From: Paradesertivirga sp036399495
Lineage (GTDB): Bacteria; Bacteroidota; Bacteroidia; Sphingobacteriales; Sphingobacteriaceae
Direction: 5' to 3'
Assembly: GCA_036399495.1 (NCBI GenBank)
Contig: DASWMZ010000024.1
Span: 1-16,714 of the forward strand
DNA: 16,714 bases
Position 1 is the first letter of the stretch; the number at the start of each line of letters is the position of its first letter. A program made the translations under genes and the position numbers. This document shows, piece by piece, positions 1 to 8,267 of the stretch. The notes under the pieces are model-generated. The model had not been told where the DNA came from. It saw nothing but the letters and a program-made list of their open reading frames with translations, and made no database searches.

Positions 1-564
1 CTTACATTTACTAAAATACTCGTAAACGGTCAAGTCAAAACGGACTATTCACCTGTTCGTAATGACAAAATACAATCTGAATAAATATATAACTTCTGCT
101 AACCCCAGCCATTGTAAAAATGGTGAGGACGTAACTTTCAAAATTTCTACATTGAACTTAGTTTTTAGCCGGGTAACGAAAGGGGTAAAGTTTTCTGCGA
201 TCGTCGTAGAGCCAAATAATAGTCTCATAAAACGATAACTTATGTGCTAAAATAACAAAATATGCCGATGAAAACTCACTACCACGTACCAAATGCAAAC
301 GACCTGCATAAACACTTCCGTGCTAAGTTCATTTGAATAATCTTGATCGGTAGTGTCCACTATTTTTCCCTGCCCTTTACCAACAGTAGTTCGATGTTAT
401 AATTTGTTTTTTAGCGGTCTTCACTCTTCTACTTGATGCCTTTTCTATTTCTAGGGGATACTTTATTGCCTTAGTAATTTGAAGCCTTAACAAAAACATT
501 GAAACCCATCAGTGAAAAAAAGGTATAAAAGGCCTTGATTATACCTAACATCTTATACTGGTTA
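1..564. other. Gene-poor left edge with short, possibly decayed reading frames
   Basis: No convincing intact gene was found here. Frame 1 is open from base 1 to a TAA at 82-84, which could be the last 27 codons of a gene entering from the left. A 58-codon plus-strand ORF (62-238) contains a TSANPS...NGEDVTF stretch like bacterial Ig-like domains. On the minus strand, three consecutive open pieces between 499 and 158 read as one plausible protein if three single-base deletions are assumed; its tail reads RGSEFSSAYF...LYDDRRKLYPF before a stop at 158-160. The plus and minus readings overlap, so at most one is real. A 17-bp repeat core at 220-236 lies inside both. I cannot name a function. Confidence 0.3.
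220..236 (+). repeat. Solo copy of the 17-bp cassette core, site S1
   Basis: The sequence TAGTCTCATAAAACGAT here is identical over 17 bp to 13114-13130, and 15 of 17 positions match the cores at the ends of the two lipoprotein cassettes further right (consensus TARTCTCAWAAAAYGAT). No cassette body follows it, so it may be an empty site, the end of a different element, or a remnant. Confidence 0.6.
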
Positions 565-3500
565 ATGAAATACCTAAACTATTTAAGAGTTTTTACACTC
601 CTTTTTCTAATTGGCGGATCTACCACACAAGTGGTAGCTCAAGTGCCCGTTATATCATATGCAAGCCCCCAAAGTTATAATATAGGGACACCTATCACAC
701 CTTTAGCGCCTTCAAACAGTGGCGGTTCGGTGCCAACAAAATATATAGCGAGGTTACGACTTTTGCTGGCAGTGGGTCGAAAGGCTCGAACAATGGTATC
801 GGTTCTGCAGCAAGTTTTCGGTCACCCTATGGGATTGTTGCAGATGCTTCCGGAAACATATACGTAGCAGAAAGCGTCAATAATCTAATCCGAAAGATCA
901 GCCCTTCCGGTGAGGTAAGCACTTTGGCAGGAAGCGGCTCCTCCGGATCTATGGACGGTCAAGGTATATTAGCGAGCTTCAATATGCCCCAAGGCATAGC
1001 GATTGACGCAGCAGGTAATCTTTATGTGACCGAGAAGGCAGGCCACAAAATTAGAAAAATTACCCCTTCGGGACTTGTAAGTACGCTGGCAGGAGATGGA
1101 ATTATGGGCTGGATAGATGGCCCCCCCGGAGGCTTAGCGAGATTTGCATACCCGGTAAGTATAGCAGTGGATGCTTCAGGTAATGCGTATGTAGGGGACG
1201 CTGGAAACAACGTTATCCGAAAAATTACCCCAGCAGGTGATGTAAGCACCTTCGCCGGCAGTGGAAATCGCGATTTTATAGATGGAAGTACTTCAGCAAG
1301 TTTTAACAACATAGAAGGTATTGCGGTTGACATCTCGGGGAATGTATTTGTTGCAGACTATAACAACGTGGCCATACGAAAAATCTCTCCCGCCGGTATT
1401 GTAAGCACCTTTGCGGGAAATACAATTTTAGGCTCAATGCCTTTGAGTGTTACGATAGATGCATTAGGGAATGTCTATGTTGGAGAATACTATGGTGTTG
1501 TGCGAAAAATAGATGCTAGTGATACTGCGAGCATTTTAGCAGGAACGGAAGTGCGAGGCTCGGCCGACGGCATAGGGGAAGCAGCTGGCTTCTCTGCTAT
1601 CAATGGCTTATGTTTAGATGGCACAGGCAGTTTATATGTGGCTGATTCAGAAAACAACAAAATTAGAAGAATTATCCTAACGGGTTATACCATAATTCCG
1701 TCTTTACCTGCAGGTCTAAATTTTGATAGTGCAACAGGTATAATAAGTGGAACACCAACTACAGGCTCGCCAACAACAGTCTATGATATCACTGCGATAA
1801 ATAATAGTGGCAGGTCAGTCAGGCCTTTAACTTTGACAACGGTTAACCCATTAGCACCTATAGTTTCCTCTTATAGCCCGGCTTTCGGTAGTATCGGAAC
1901 TACGGTGACAATAACAGGAACAAATCTGGGTGGCGCGACTGCCGTAAGCTTCGGCGGCACGGCAGCAACCTCTTTTACAGTGAATTCTCCTACAAGCATT
2001 ACAGGTACCGTGGGTTCAGGAACCAGCGGAAGCGTATCTGTAACCACTGTGGAGGGGACAGCAACTCTCGCTGGTTTTAGTTTTATTCCGGCTCCACCCG
2101 CTATAACTTCGTTTACACCATCGTCAGCCGCTATCGGTGCGCAAGTAACAATAACCGGAACTAATTTGAGCGGAGCAACTGCTGTAATCTTCGGAAATAC
2201 AGATGCTGCATCTTTTAGTGTGAATTCTGCTACAAGTATTACTGCTACCGTGCGTCCAGGAACTAGCGGAAGCGTGTCTGTAACTACTGCTGGGGGAACA
2301 GCCAATCTCGCTGGTTTTAGTTTTATTCCGGCACCCACGATAACTTCATTTACACCATCTTCAGCAGCTACAGGCGCGCAAGTGACTATAACCGGAACTA
2401 ATTTGGACGGAGCGACTGATGTAAGCTTTTTTACTGGAGCGACTGCTGTAGGCTTTGGCGGGACGGCAGCAAGCTCTTTCACTGTAATTTCTCCTACAAG
2501 TATAACCGCTACCGTTGGAGCTGGAACCAGCGGAAACGTATCTGTCACCACTGCCGGAGGAACGGCAAATCTTGCAGGTTTTAGTTTTATTCCTGCGCCA
2601 CCCATTATAACTTCGTTTACACCATCCTCAGCAGCTTCGGCTAGCCAAGTGACTATAACCGGAACAAATCTGGGTGAGCGACTTCTGTAAGCTTCGGCGG
2701 AACAGCTGCAACCTCGTTCACGGTTAATTCTCCCACAAGTATAACAGTTACCGTGGGAGCTGGAACTAGCGGAAACCTATCTGTAACTACTGCTGGAGGA
2801 ACGGCAAATCTAGCTGGTTTTACTTTTATTCCTGCACCAACGATATCTTCGTTCACATCAACTTCAGCAGCTTCTGGTACCCAGGTGACAATAAGCGGAA
2901 CTAATTTGAGCGGAGCAACCGCCGTGAGCTTTGGCGGCACCGCAGCAAGCTCATTCACTGTAAATTCCTCTACAAGTATCACTGCTACCGTGGGTTTAGG
3001 AACCAGCGGAAATGTTTCTGTAACCACCTCTGGAGGAACGGCAAATCTCGCTGGTTTTAGCTTTATTTCGGCATCAACGATAACTTCGTTTACCCCATCT
3101 TCAGCTGCTTCTGGCACACAGGTGATAATAACAGGAACTAATTTTAGCGGAGCAACTGCCGTGAGCTTTGGCGGCACCGTCGCAAGCTCGTTTACTGTAG
3201 ATTCTCCTACAAGTATTACTGCTACCGTGGGTTCAGGAACCAGCGGAACCGTATCTGTAACCACTGCTGGAGGAACGGCCAATCTTGCTGGTTTTAGCTT
3301 TACTCCGCCACCCACTATAGCTTCGTACACACCATCTTCGGTCGCTATGGGCACGCAAGTGACTATAACAGGAACTAATTTGGGTGGAGCAACTTCCGTA
3401 AGCTTCGGCGGGACAGCGGCAACCTCGTTCACGGTGAATTCTTCCACAATCATTGCTACCGTGGGAACTGGAACCAGCGGAAATGTATCTGTAACCACAG

Positions 3501-5203
3501 TCGGAGGAACGGCCAATCTCGGCGGTTTTAGCTTTATTCCGGCACCAACGATAACTTCGTTTACACCATCTTCAGCGGCTATCGGCACTCAGGTGACAAT
3601 AACAGGAACAAATTTGAGCGGAGTGACTTCTGTAAGCTTCGGCGGCACGGCGGCAAGCTCTTTCACTGTGAATTCTTCCACAAGTATTACAGCCACTGTG
3701 GGGTCGGGAAACAGCGGAAACGTTTCTGTAACCACTGCTGGGGGAATGGCCAATCTTGCGGGATTTGGTTTTATTCCGGCACCAACGATAACTTCATTTA
3801 CACCATCCTCAGCCGCTTCGGGTAGCCAAGTGACTATAACAGGAACAAATTTAAGCGGAGCGACTGATGTAAGCTTTGGCGGCACGGCAGTAACCTCTTT
3901 CACTGTAGATTCCTCTACAAGTATCACTGCTTTAGTGGGAGCTGGAACCAGCAGAAACGTCTCTGTAACCACTGCCGGAGGAACAGCCAATCTCGCTGGT
4001 TTTACTTTTATTCCGGCACCAACGATAACTTCGTTTACACCATCCTCAGCCGCTATAGGCACGCAAGTGACTATAACAGGAACTAATCTGGGTGGAGCGA
4101 CTGCCGTAAGCTTCGGCGGCTCGGCAGCAAGTTCTTTCACTGTAAATTCTGCCACAAGTATTACTGCTACCGTGGGGGCTGGCCCCGGTGGCGACGTTAC
4201 CCTTATTACCCTTAATGGAACTGTTAGTAAATCTGGATTTATTTACGTCCCAAGTATTATTTCAAATAGTTCTACCACGTTTAAAATGGGTGGTAGTGTT
4301 ATTTTAAAAGAGCCAACAGGTAGTGTCCCCGGATATAGTTATCAATGGGCGAAAGACGGTGTCGATATTCCCAACGCTACAGCCCCCTCATACACTGCTA
4401 TAGAAAGTGGAAGCTATGCTGTTAGTATGGTATCTGGAAGCACGGTATCAACTTCTGCACCTGTATTAGTAAAAGCAGTATTTAAGCTACCCGTAAATAA
4501 TTTTCAAATAGTAAGTAGCGGTGAAACTTGTAAGACGAGTAACAATGGCTCCTTCGTGATAACAGCTGGACAGCCGCACAACTATAACGCTGTTATTACT
4601 GGCCCGAACTTCAACCAAACCCCAGCATTTGTAAATAACAGTTTATCGGTGACAGGCCTGCTTGCTGGTAAGTACACTGCCTGTGTTACTGTATCGGGGC
4701 AGGCTGACTATAAACAGTGCTTCGATATAGTGGTTACTGAGCCTGAGGATTTGTCAGTATATACATCGATAGATCAGTCAGAAAACAAAATACGCCTTGC
4801 GTTGAAGGGAGGAACTAATTATAACGTTGAAGTCAATGGTACACTTTTTCAAACCAGCAATGACGAAATTTATCTTCCTTTATCTGCCGGGAAAAATAAT
4901 TTAAAGGTATCTACTGATCAGCGTTGCCAGGGTATAATCGAACGTGTAATCAACGTAGAAAGCCGAGTATTGGTTTATCCAAATCCGTTTGACAAAGTTC
5001 TGAATCTAAGATTAAGCAATAATGTTGTGCAACCAGCTATAGTTGAAATTTGGACGCTGGATGGTAAACGGGCATTTATTGAGAAATTTATCAATCATTA
5101 CGGAATCCTTCAACTCGACCTTTCATCATTAAGACCAGGTATTTACAGTATGAAGCTAACTGTAAGCAATTCGGAATCACTATATAAAATTGTAAAAAAA
5201 TGA
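565..5203 (+). pseudogene. Giant T9SS-secreted NHL-repeat/IPT-repeat protein, two frameshifts
   Basis: Predicted secreted surface protein of about 1546 residues once two one-base deletions are repaired. The ATG at 565 gives a clean signal peptide (MKYLNYLRVFTLLFLIGG, then VVAQ); the TTG at 535 is in frame but adds a poor leader. Domain order: half of a putative-Ig (He_PIG) domain, six NHL repeats (about 747-1683; pattern GIAVDASGNxYVAD..NNxIRKI), the other half of He_PIG (YTIIPSLPAGLNF, ISGTP), ten IPT/TIG domains (about 1855-4250), an Ig-like domain, a linker region with paired cysteines, and a C-terminal T9SS sorting domain starting VLVYPNPF and ending near YKIVKK. The first frame ends at 867, the second runs about 747-2690 and the third about 2676-5203. 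The breaks sit at an A4 run (738-741) and at base 2676, where repeats show GGTGGAGC but this copy has GGTGAGC. It overlaps the next gene by four bases. The likely role is adhesion or glycan/protein binding at the cell surface; this is inferred from the domains only. Confidence 0.85.
1855..4250 (+). repeat. Ten tandem IPT/TIG-coding repeats of about 237 bp
   Basis: Ten consecutive units encode the pattern ITSFTPSSAA.G.QVTITGTN, then GATAVSFGGTAA, TSITATVG and VSVTTAGGTANLAGFSF. Units 2 to 9 are strongly alike and the first and last are more diverged, as expected when repeats are kept alike by recombination. Unit 3 carries a 27-bp imperfect internal duplication (GGAGCGACT at 2409 and again at 2436), adding nine residues. 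Unit 7 lacks one codon in the TSIT segment. Unit 4 contains the frameshift at 2676. Long minus-strand open frames across this array are mirror images of the repeats, not genes. Confidence 0.9.
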
Positions 5204-5883
5204 GATCACTAATAGTAATAGCCTCAGCATTGTTTATGCTGGGCGCATGCAAAGATAACGATGACAAGCAGCCTAATCCAACTGCATCCGAATTGATGGT
5301 GCCGGCACAAAATGAAACATGTAACACCGGAATAATAATTTCAAATACAGAAAGCAAAGTGCTCTTAAAATGGAGCACTTCTGCGAATACCACCAATTAT
5401 GAATTGCATATTAAAGACATGCTCACAACAACAAGTGAGATGTATCAGGTCACAGGTACGGAGCATGAAGTTTCCTTAACAAGGAGTACTCCGTATTCTT
5501 GGTATGTGATTTCAAAATCGGATAAGTCTATTGCGACTGCTAAAAGCGCCATTTGGAAGTTTTACAATGGCGGGCCCGGCCAGATTTCTCATCCGCCCTT
5601 TCCCGCAGATTTAACTGGCCCCACGATAGGCCAGATTTTTCCGAGCGGAACATCTACAGTAACTCTCGACTGGGACGGTTCGGACGTGGACAATGACATT
5701 GCTGTGTATGATATATACTTCGGAACCACTAATAACCCGGCAATAAAGACGAGTAATCTAACCACAAGCATTTTAAATAATGTTGAAGTTAGCCCTAACA
5801 GTGTTTATTACTGGAAGGTAATTACTAAAGATTCCAAAGGCAATTCTTCCGATTCAGGTGTTTCTGAATTTCGGATCAATTAA
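5200..5883 (+). CDS. Lipoprotein with two fibronectin type III-like domains
   Basis: A 227-residue predicted lipoprotein of unknown exact role. The N-terminus MRSLIVIASALFMLGAC is a lipoprotein signal with lipobox LGAC and the modified cysteine at residue 17; it is followed by an acidic KDNDDK stretch, which in Bacteroidota can act as a surface export signal. Two beta-sandwich segments follow: about residues 30-125 (VLLKWSTSANTTNYELHI, then YSWYVISKS) and about 132-227 (VTLDWDGSDVDNDIAVYDIY, then SVYYWKVITKDSKGNSS). Both have the W/Y and T-P-Y-x-W pattern of fibronectin III or similar folds. The ATG overlaps the stop of the giant NHL/IPT gene as ATGA, so translation is probably coupled and the product may act at the surface with that protein. 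No enzyme motif is seen. Confidence 0.85.
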   Translation: MRSLIVIASALFMLGACKDNDDKQPNPTASELMVPAQNETCNTGIIISNTESKVLLKWSTSANTTNYELHIKDMLTTTSEMYQVTGTEHEVSLTRSTPYSWYVISKSDKSIATAKSAIWKFYNGGPGQISHPPFPADLTGPTIGQIFPSGTSTVTLDWDGSDVDNDIAVYDIYFGTTNNPAIKTSNLTTSILNNVEVSPNSVYYWKVITKDSKGNSSDSGVSEFRIN

Positions 5884-5963
5884 GCGTTAACTCCGGGAAG
5901 AAGGAGCTTGTGACTGGCTGGGATTATACTAAATCACAGTCCGGTCTACGCATTCATGCTCAA

Positions 5964-5989
5964 ACAACCGTCCTTGAACAGACAGTTGT
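5964..5989 (+). other. Hairpin downstream of the lipoprotein gene
   Basis: ACAACCGTC and GACAGTTGT form a nine-position stem with one mismatch around an eight-base loop, 80 bp after the stop of the lipoprotein gene. There is no strong T run after it, so it is only a weak candidate terminator for the upstream operon. Confidence 0.25.
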
Positions 5990-6109
5990 TACTATAATTA
6001 TTGGTACAATGTTTATCCATTGATGCTTAAGGATAAGTCATCTGCTGCGGAGGATAATGCTCCATCGAAATTGGACTTCTATCCTATATTTCCGCAAAGC
6101 CTTGAAGGT

Positions 6110-6755
6110 TAGTCTCAAAAAATGATTGTTATCCTTAAAGATAAATGAAGATACACTATCGTAGCTTATATTCATTAGTGATGGGCAATAACAAAAAACA
6201 CCAATATATTTCCCTAGTGATTCTGTCATTTGCCGTAACCTCATGTTTCCGAAGCAACAAGAATGTGGAAGTAGTAAGAGCTCAACTTAGTTACACGGCA
6301 AAGATTCAGGAAGAAAATGTTAATCTTTCATTTAGAAAAGTGGTTAAGGGGAGCTTTTTAAGCTTTCTAATAGCGAAAGACATTTTTACTGACTTTACGG
6401 ATACCTCTGCTTATAGGAGGACAATTATAATTACGATACCCATAGTTGACTCAGCTTTCTCTCTTACTAAAAAGATTCTTTACGGGCATTCAAATTAATA
6501 AGAACTGATTGTAGAGGGCTATGTGCTGATTCTAAAATTGAACCAGTTGATGAAGGAGAAATTTGGGGTAAAAGAATTAAGGGACTTAAGTGGAAAATAT
6601 TCATCAAGCATAAGGACTTCTTATTAGATACTGTATTAAATTTCAAGATAAATAAGCTAGGTGTAGCCCAATTAAAAAAGTAACAGCCTATACCATGGGC
6701 TCTGTTGATGATCTCAATGTGTAACAGGCCTTCACCGTTAGTCTCAAAAAACGAT
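6110..6755 (+). mobile_element. Lipoprotein cassette copy 1, flanked by direct core repeats
   Basis: This 646-bp unit is nearly the same as the inverted unit at 13129-13778. Both ends carry the core in the same orientation: TAGTCTCAAAAAATGAT at 6110-6126 and TAGTCTCAAAAAACGAT at 6739-6755. Similarity between the copies begins and ends at these cores. After the left core come an imperfect palindrome (TTATCCTTAAAGATAA), a single lipoprotein gene, and then a 60-bp structured segment from TAAC (6681, overlapping the stop codon) to GTTA (6740). The organisation resembles a single-gene cassette inserted at a specific site, but no recombinase or transposase is encoded in the window, and the element type is inferred. 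Confidence 0.6.
6181..6683 (+). pseudogene. Small lipoprotein of unknown function, copy 1, frameshifted
   Basis: The same gene as the intact minus-strand copy at 13201-13704. The start MGNNKKHQYISLVILSFAVTSC is a lipoprotein signal with lipobox VTSC; an ATG 36 bases upstream at 6145 is in frame but would place extra residues before the charged NKK segment. The reading frame breaks at an A5 run (6469-6473), which is A6 in the other copy, so this copy stops early at 6498. Repairing one base restores 167 residues to the TAA at 6681-6683. I count only six residue differences from the intact copy, so the break is either very recent or a sequencing error. No known domain was recognised; there is a Cys pair in TDCRGLCADS. 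Confidence 0.8.
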
Positions 6756-6766
6756 CTATAGCGGTT

Positions 6767-7036
6767 TTACCTTGTAGCATTAACAAGAGGACGGTTAAAA
6801 TATTTATTGATTGATTTGGCCTTCGTATGTCCAGGAATGCTAAAGCTGTATGCGTCTAGGGAAAGAGAAGCTAGCACTTTTTGTATTGGCGCTATCTGAT
6901 TTTCATTGGCATGCCTATTTCCGCAGTAGCCATCGTCGGTGTGATTCGAGCAGTTGACTACATTATATTTGCAGTTCGGGGACGGAACGATTGAGTCTAT
7001 TTTGCAGAGCGCAACTTGGACATAGTACTTAATCAT
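6767..7036 (-). CDS. Uncertain cysteine-containing open frame
   Basis: An 89-codon open frame from ATG at 7036; the same frame is open back to about 7124 without another clear start, giving HAYAHLEFLLS before the methionine. The product has cysteines spaced as in ALCKID..PNCKYNVVNCSN..GYCGNRH and ends in PLVNATR. Residue composition looks protein-like, but I recognise no family, there is no ribosome binding site, and it lies between a cassette end and a terminator of another gene. It could be a remnant of a larger gene or chance. The remaining DNA between 6756 and 7197 holds nothing else I can support. Confidence 0.25.
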   Translation of the reverse strand: MIKYYVQVALCKIDSIVPSPNCKYNVVNCSNHTDDGYCGNRHANENQIAPIQKVLASLSLDAYSFSIPGHTKAKSINKYFNRPLVNATR

Positions 7037-7197
7037 ACTTAAGAGGAACTCCAGATGTGCGTAAGCATGAACAGAAGCGGTGGTGTCAAATAAAGATGTG
7101 TTTATTAAAATTGTGGCTTGACGTTACGCATACTACTATAATGCTATTTGGCTTTTATGGCTAATGGAAAAGGATAACTTGAGGGAAACAAAATACC

Positions 7198-7225
7198 AAA
7201 AAGCCCTTTTCTGCAGGAAAAGGGC
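7198..7225 (-). terminator. Rho-independent terminator of the SRPBCC gene
   Basis: A perfect nine-base stem, GCCCTTTTC (7203-7211) with GAAAAGGGC (7217-7225), encloses the loop TGCAG. Read on the minus strand it is followed by TTTTT, and it lies 22 bases beyond the stop of the SRPBCC gene. Confidence 0.85.
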
Positions 7226-7247
7226 ATTATAAAAACGGTGATAAGTA

Positions 7248-7676
7248 TCAGGCAGCTTCCGTGTAACCTTTGAAATTGTCGAGGATTGCTTGCCACCCGG
7301 TTTGTTGCAATTCCATAGTATTAGAAGTTTCAGCATCAAAAACTTCGATTACATGAGTTTGATTTCCTGAACCTTCGAACTTAACCTGAACTGTTCTCCC
7401 ATCGCCTAAAACGTATTTAATCAGTTTATTTTCAATGACATTAATATATTCCCCCTCGAAATCAAAACTGAAGCTGCCATCCTTTGCCGCCATGGTGTGT
7501 TTAAATCTACCTCCGGTCCGCAAGTCATTTTCAGAAGCGGGGCAATGCCAATCTTTGGAAGCTTGGTTCCATTTCATAATATGTTCCGGAGCATTGAATG
7601 ACTCCCATACTTTTGACACCGGCGAATTAACAGTAGTTTGAACCGTAATTTTAGTTTTTGCATTTGTAGTTTCCAT
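7248..7676 (-). CDS. SRPBCC / AHSA1-like (START superfamily) protein
   Basis: A 142-residue protein of the activator-of-Hsp90-ATPase-1-like branch of the SRPBCC superfamily. These helix-grip proteins hold a hydrophobic ligand in a cavity; the ligand here is not known. The family pattern is complete: ITVQTTVNSPVSKVWESFN at the start, PEHIMKWNQASKDWHCP, then DLRTGGRFKHTMAAKDGSF, the FEGEY strand, TVQVKFE, and the C-terminal helix GWQAILDNFKGYTE. The length is normal for a one-domain member. It appears to be a single-gene unit with a candidate promoter box at 7722-7729 and a strong terminator just after the stop. Members of this family are often stress- or regulator-linked, but no partner regulator is adjacent here. 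Confidence 0.92.
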   Translation of the reverse strand: METTNAKTKITVQTTVNSPVSKVWESFNAPEHIMKWNQASKDWHCPASENDLRTGGRFKHTMAAKDGSFSFDFEGEYINVIENKLIKYVLGDGRTVQVKFEGSGNQTHVIEVFDAETSNTMELQQTGWQAILDNFKGYTEAA

Positions 7677-7721
7677 GTTCTTAATTTTTATGAGTTTAAT
7701 CGTTCTTCGTGTTGGAGACTA

Positions 7722-7729
7722 CAAAAATA
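7722..7729 (-). promoter_or_regulatory. Candidate -7 promoter box of the SRPBCC gene
   Basis: On the minus strand the bases read TATTTTTG, a full match to the Bacteroidota -7 pattern TAnnTTTG, 45 bases before the ATG at 7676. A TTTG lies upstream but with about 27 bases between, longer than usual, so the -33 element is unclear. Confidence 0.4.
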
Positions 7730-8267
7730 GGGGGCCGGAGTGAGACCCGTAGCGTGCAAACACGCCAAACATGACGGCAAGTTGCGACTAATCCTATTTC
7801 CGCCCTCCCATTTATGTCCATTCCTTCTTTTTCCTATCCTTATCTTGTCATAGCAAACGATATATTTTTTTTTCGGGTGTTTGCCGAAAGATACGATGTG
7901 ACCAAGCACATATGATCAGTCTAGAGAGAGCAATTCGTTTTAAAAGGTCAACCTTGTTTCAGTGCATCGCAACCAGTATTACCCAGGGCGCGATGTTTTT
8001 CTTCGTCTTAATTCTTCAAGCACCGATTTCAACCATAAAGCCGGTCGAACACCCCCGCCGTACCTTAGTCCCGTATACTCCGTTTCCACGCACATAAACA
8101 TTTCCCTTAGAGTTAATACTAGCACAATAACCAGCGCCATGCCGTCCCTTATTCAAGAACCAACCACTGATGATTTCCTTAAGTCGTTATGTCGCCTTTT
8201 AACATTAAGTATTAAATATAAAGTTTACACCCAACGAGCCGGGTTCTCATTATTAGTTAGCTTTTCT
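7730..8267. other. Intergenic stretch without a supported gene
   Basis: Several open frames overlap here on both strands: plus 7962-8381, minus 7979-8140, and minus 8016 to about 8185. They conflict with one another and none has a family match, signal or ribosome binding site. The minus frame ending at 8016 reads NSKGNVYVRGNGVYGT, which faintly recalls beta-propeller repeat units. If one base were missing it would join to an ATG at 8205, so a gene remnant is possible. The 7730-7900 part shows nothing I can explain. Confidence 0.3.

Noticed and set aside
738..741. Programmed -1 frameshifting in the NHL/IPT gene
   Set aside because: There is no clear X-XXY-YYZ slippery heptamer or downstream structure, and similar one-base losses occur in unrelated genes of the window.
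1871..4155. Three long minus-strand open frames (1871-2605, 2653-3588, 3589-4155)
   Set aside because: They are exact antisense of the IPT repeats; the repetitive VTDTFPLVP/VPPKLTAVAP pattern follows from the repeat codons, and they have no signals of their own.
6038..6244. Minus-strand 68-codon open frame
   Set aside because: It is antisense to the start of lipoprotein copy 1 and spans the cassette boundary, so it cannot be an ancestral gene of the cassette.
7688..7909. Minus-strand 73-codon open frame upstream of the SRPBCC gene
   Set aside because: It covers the likely promoter region including the TATTTTTG box, and its composition is not family-like.
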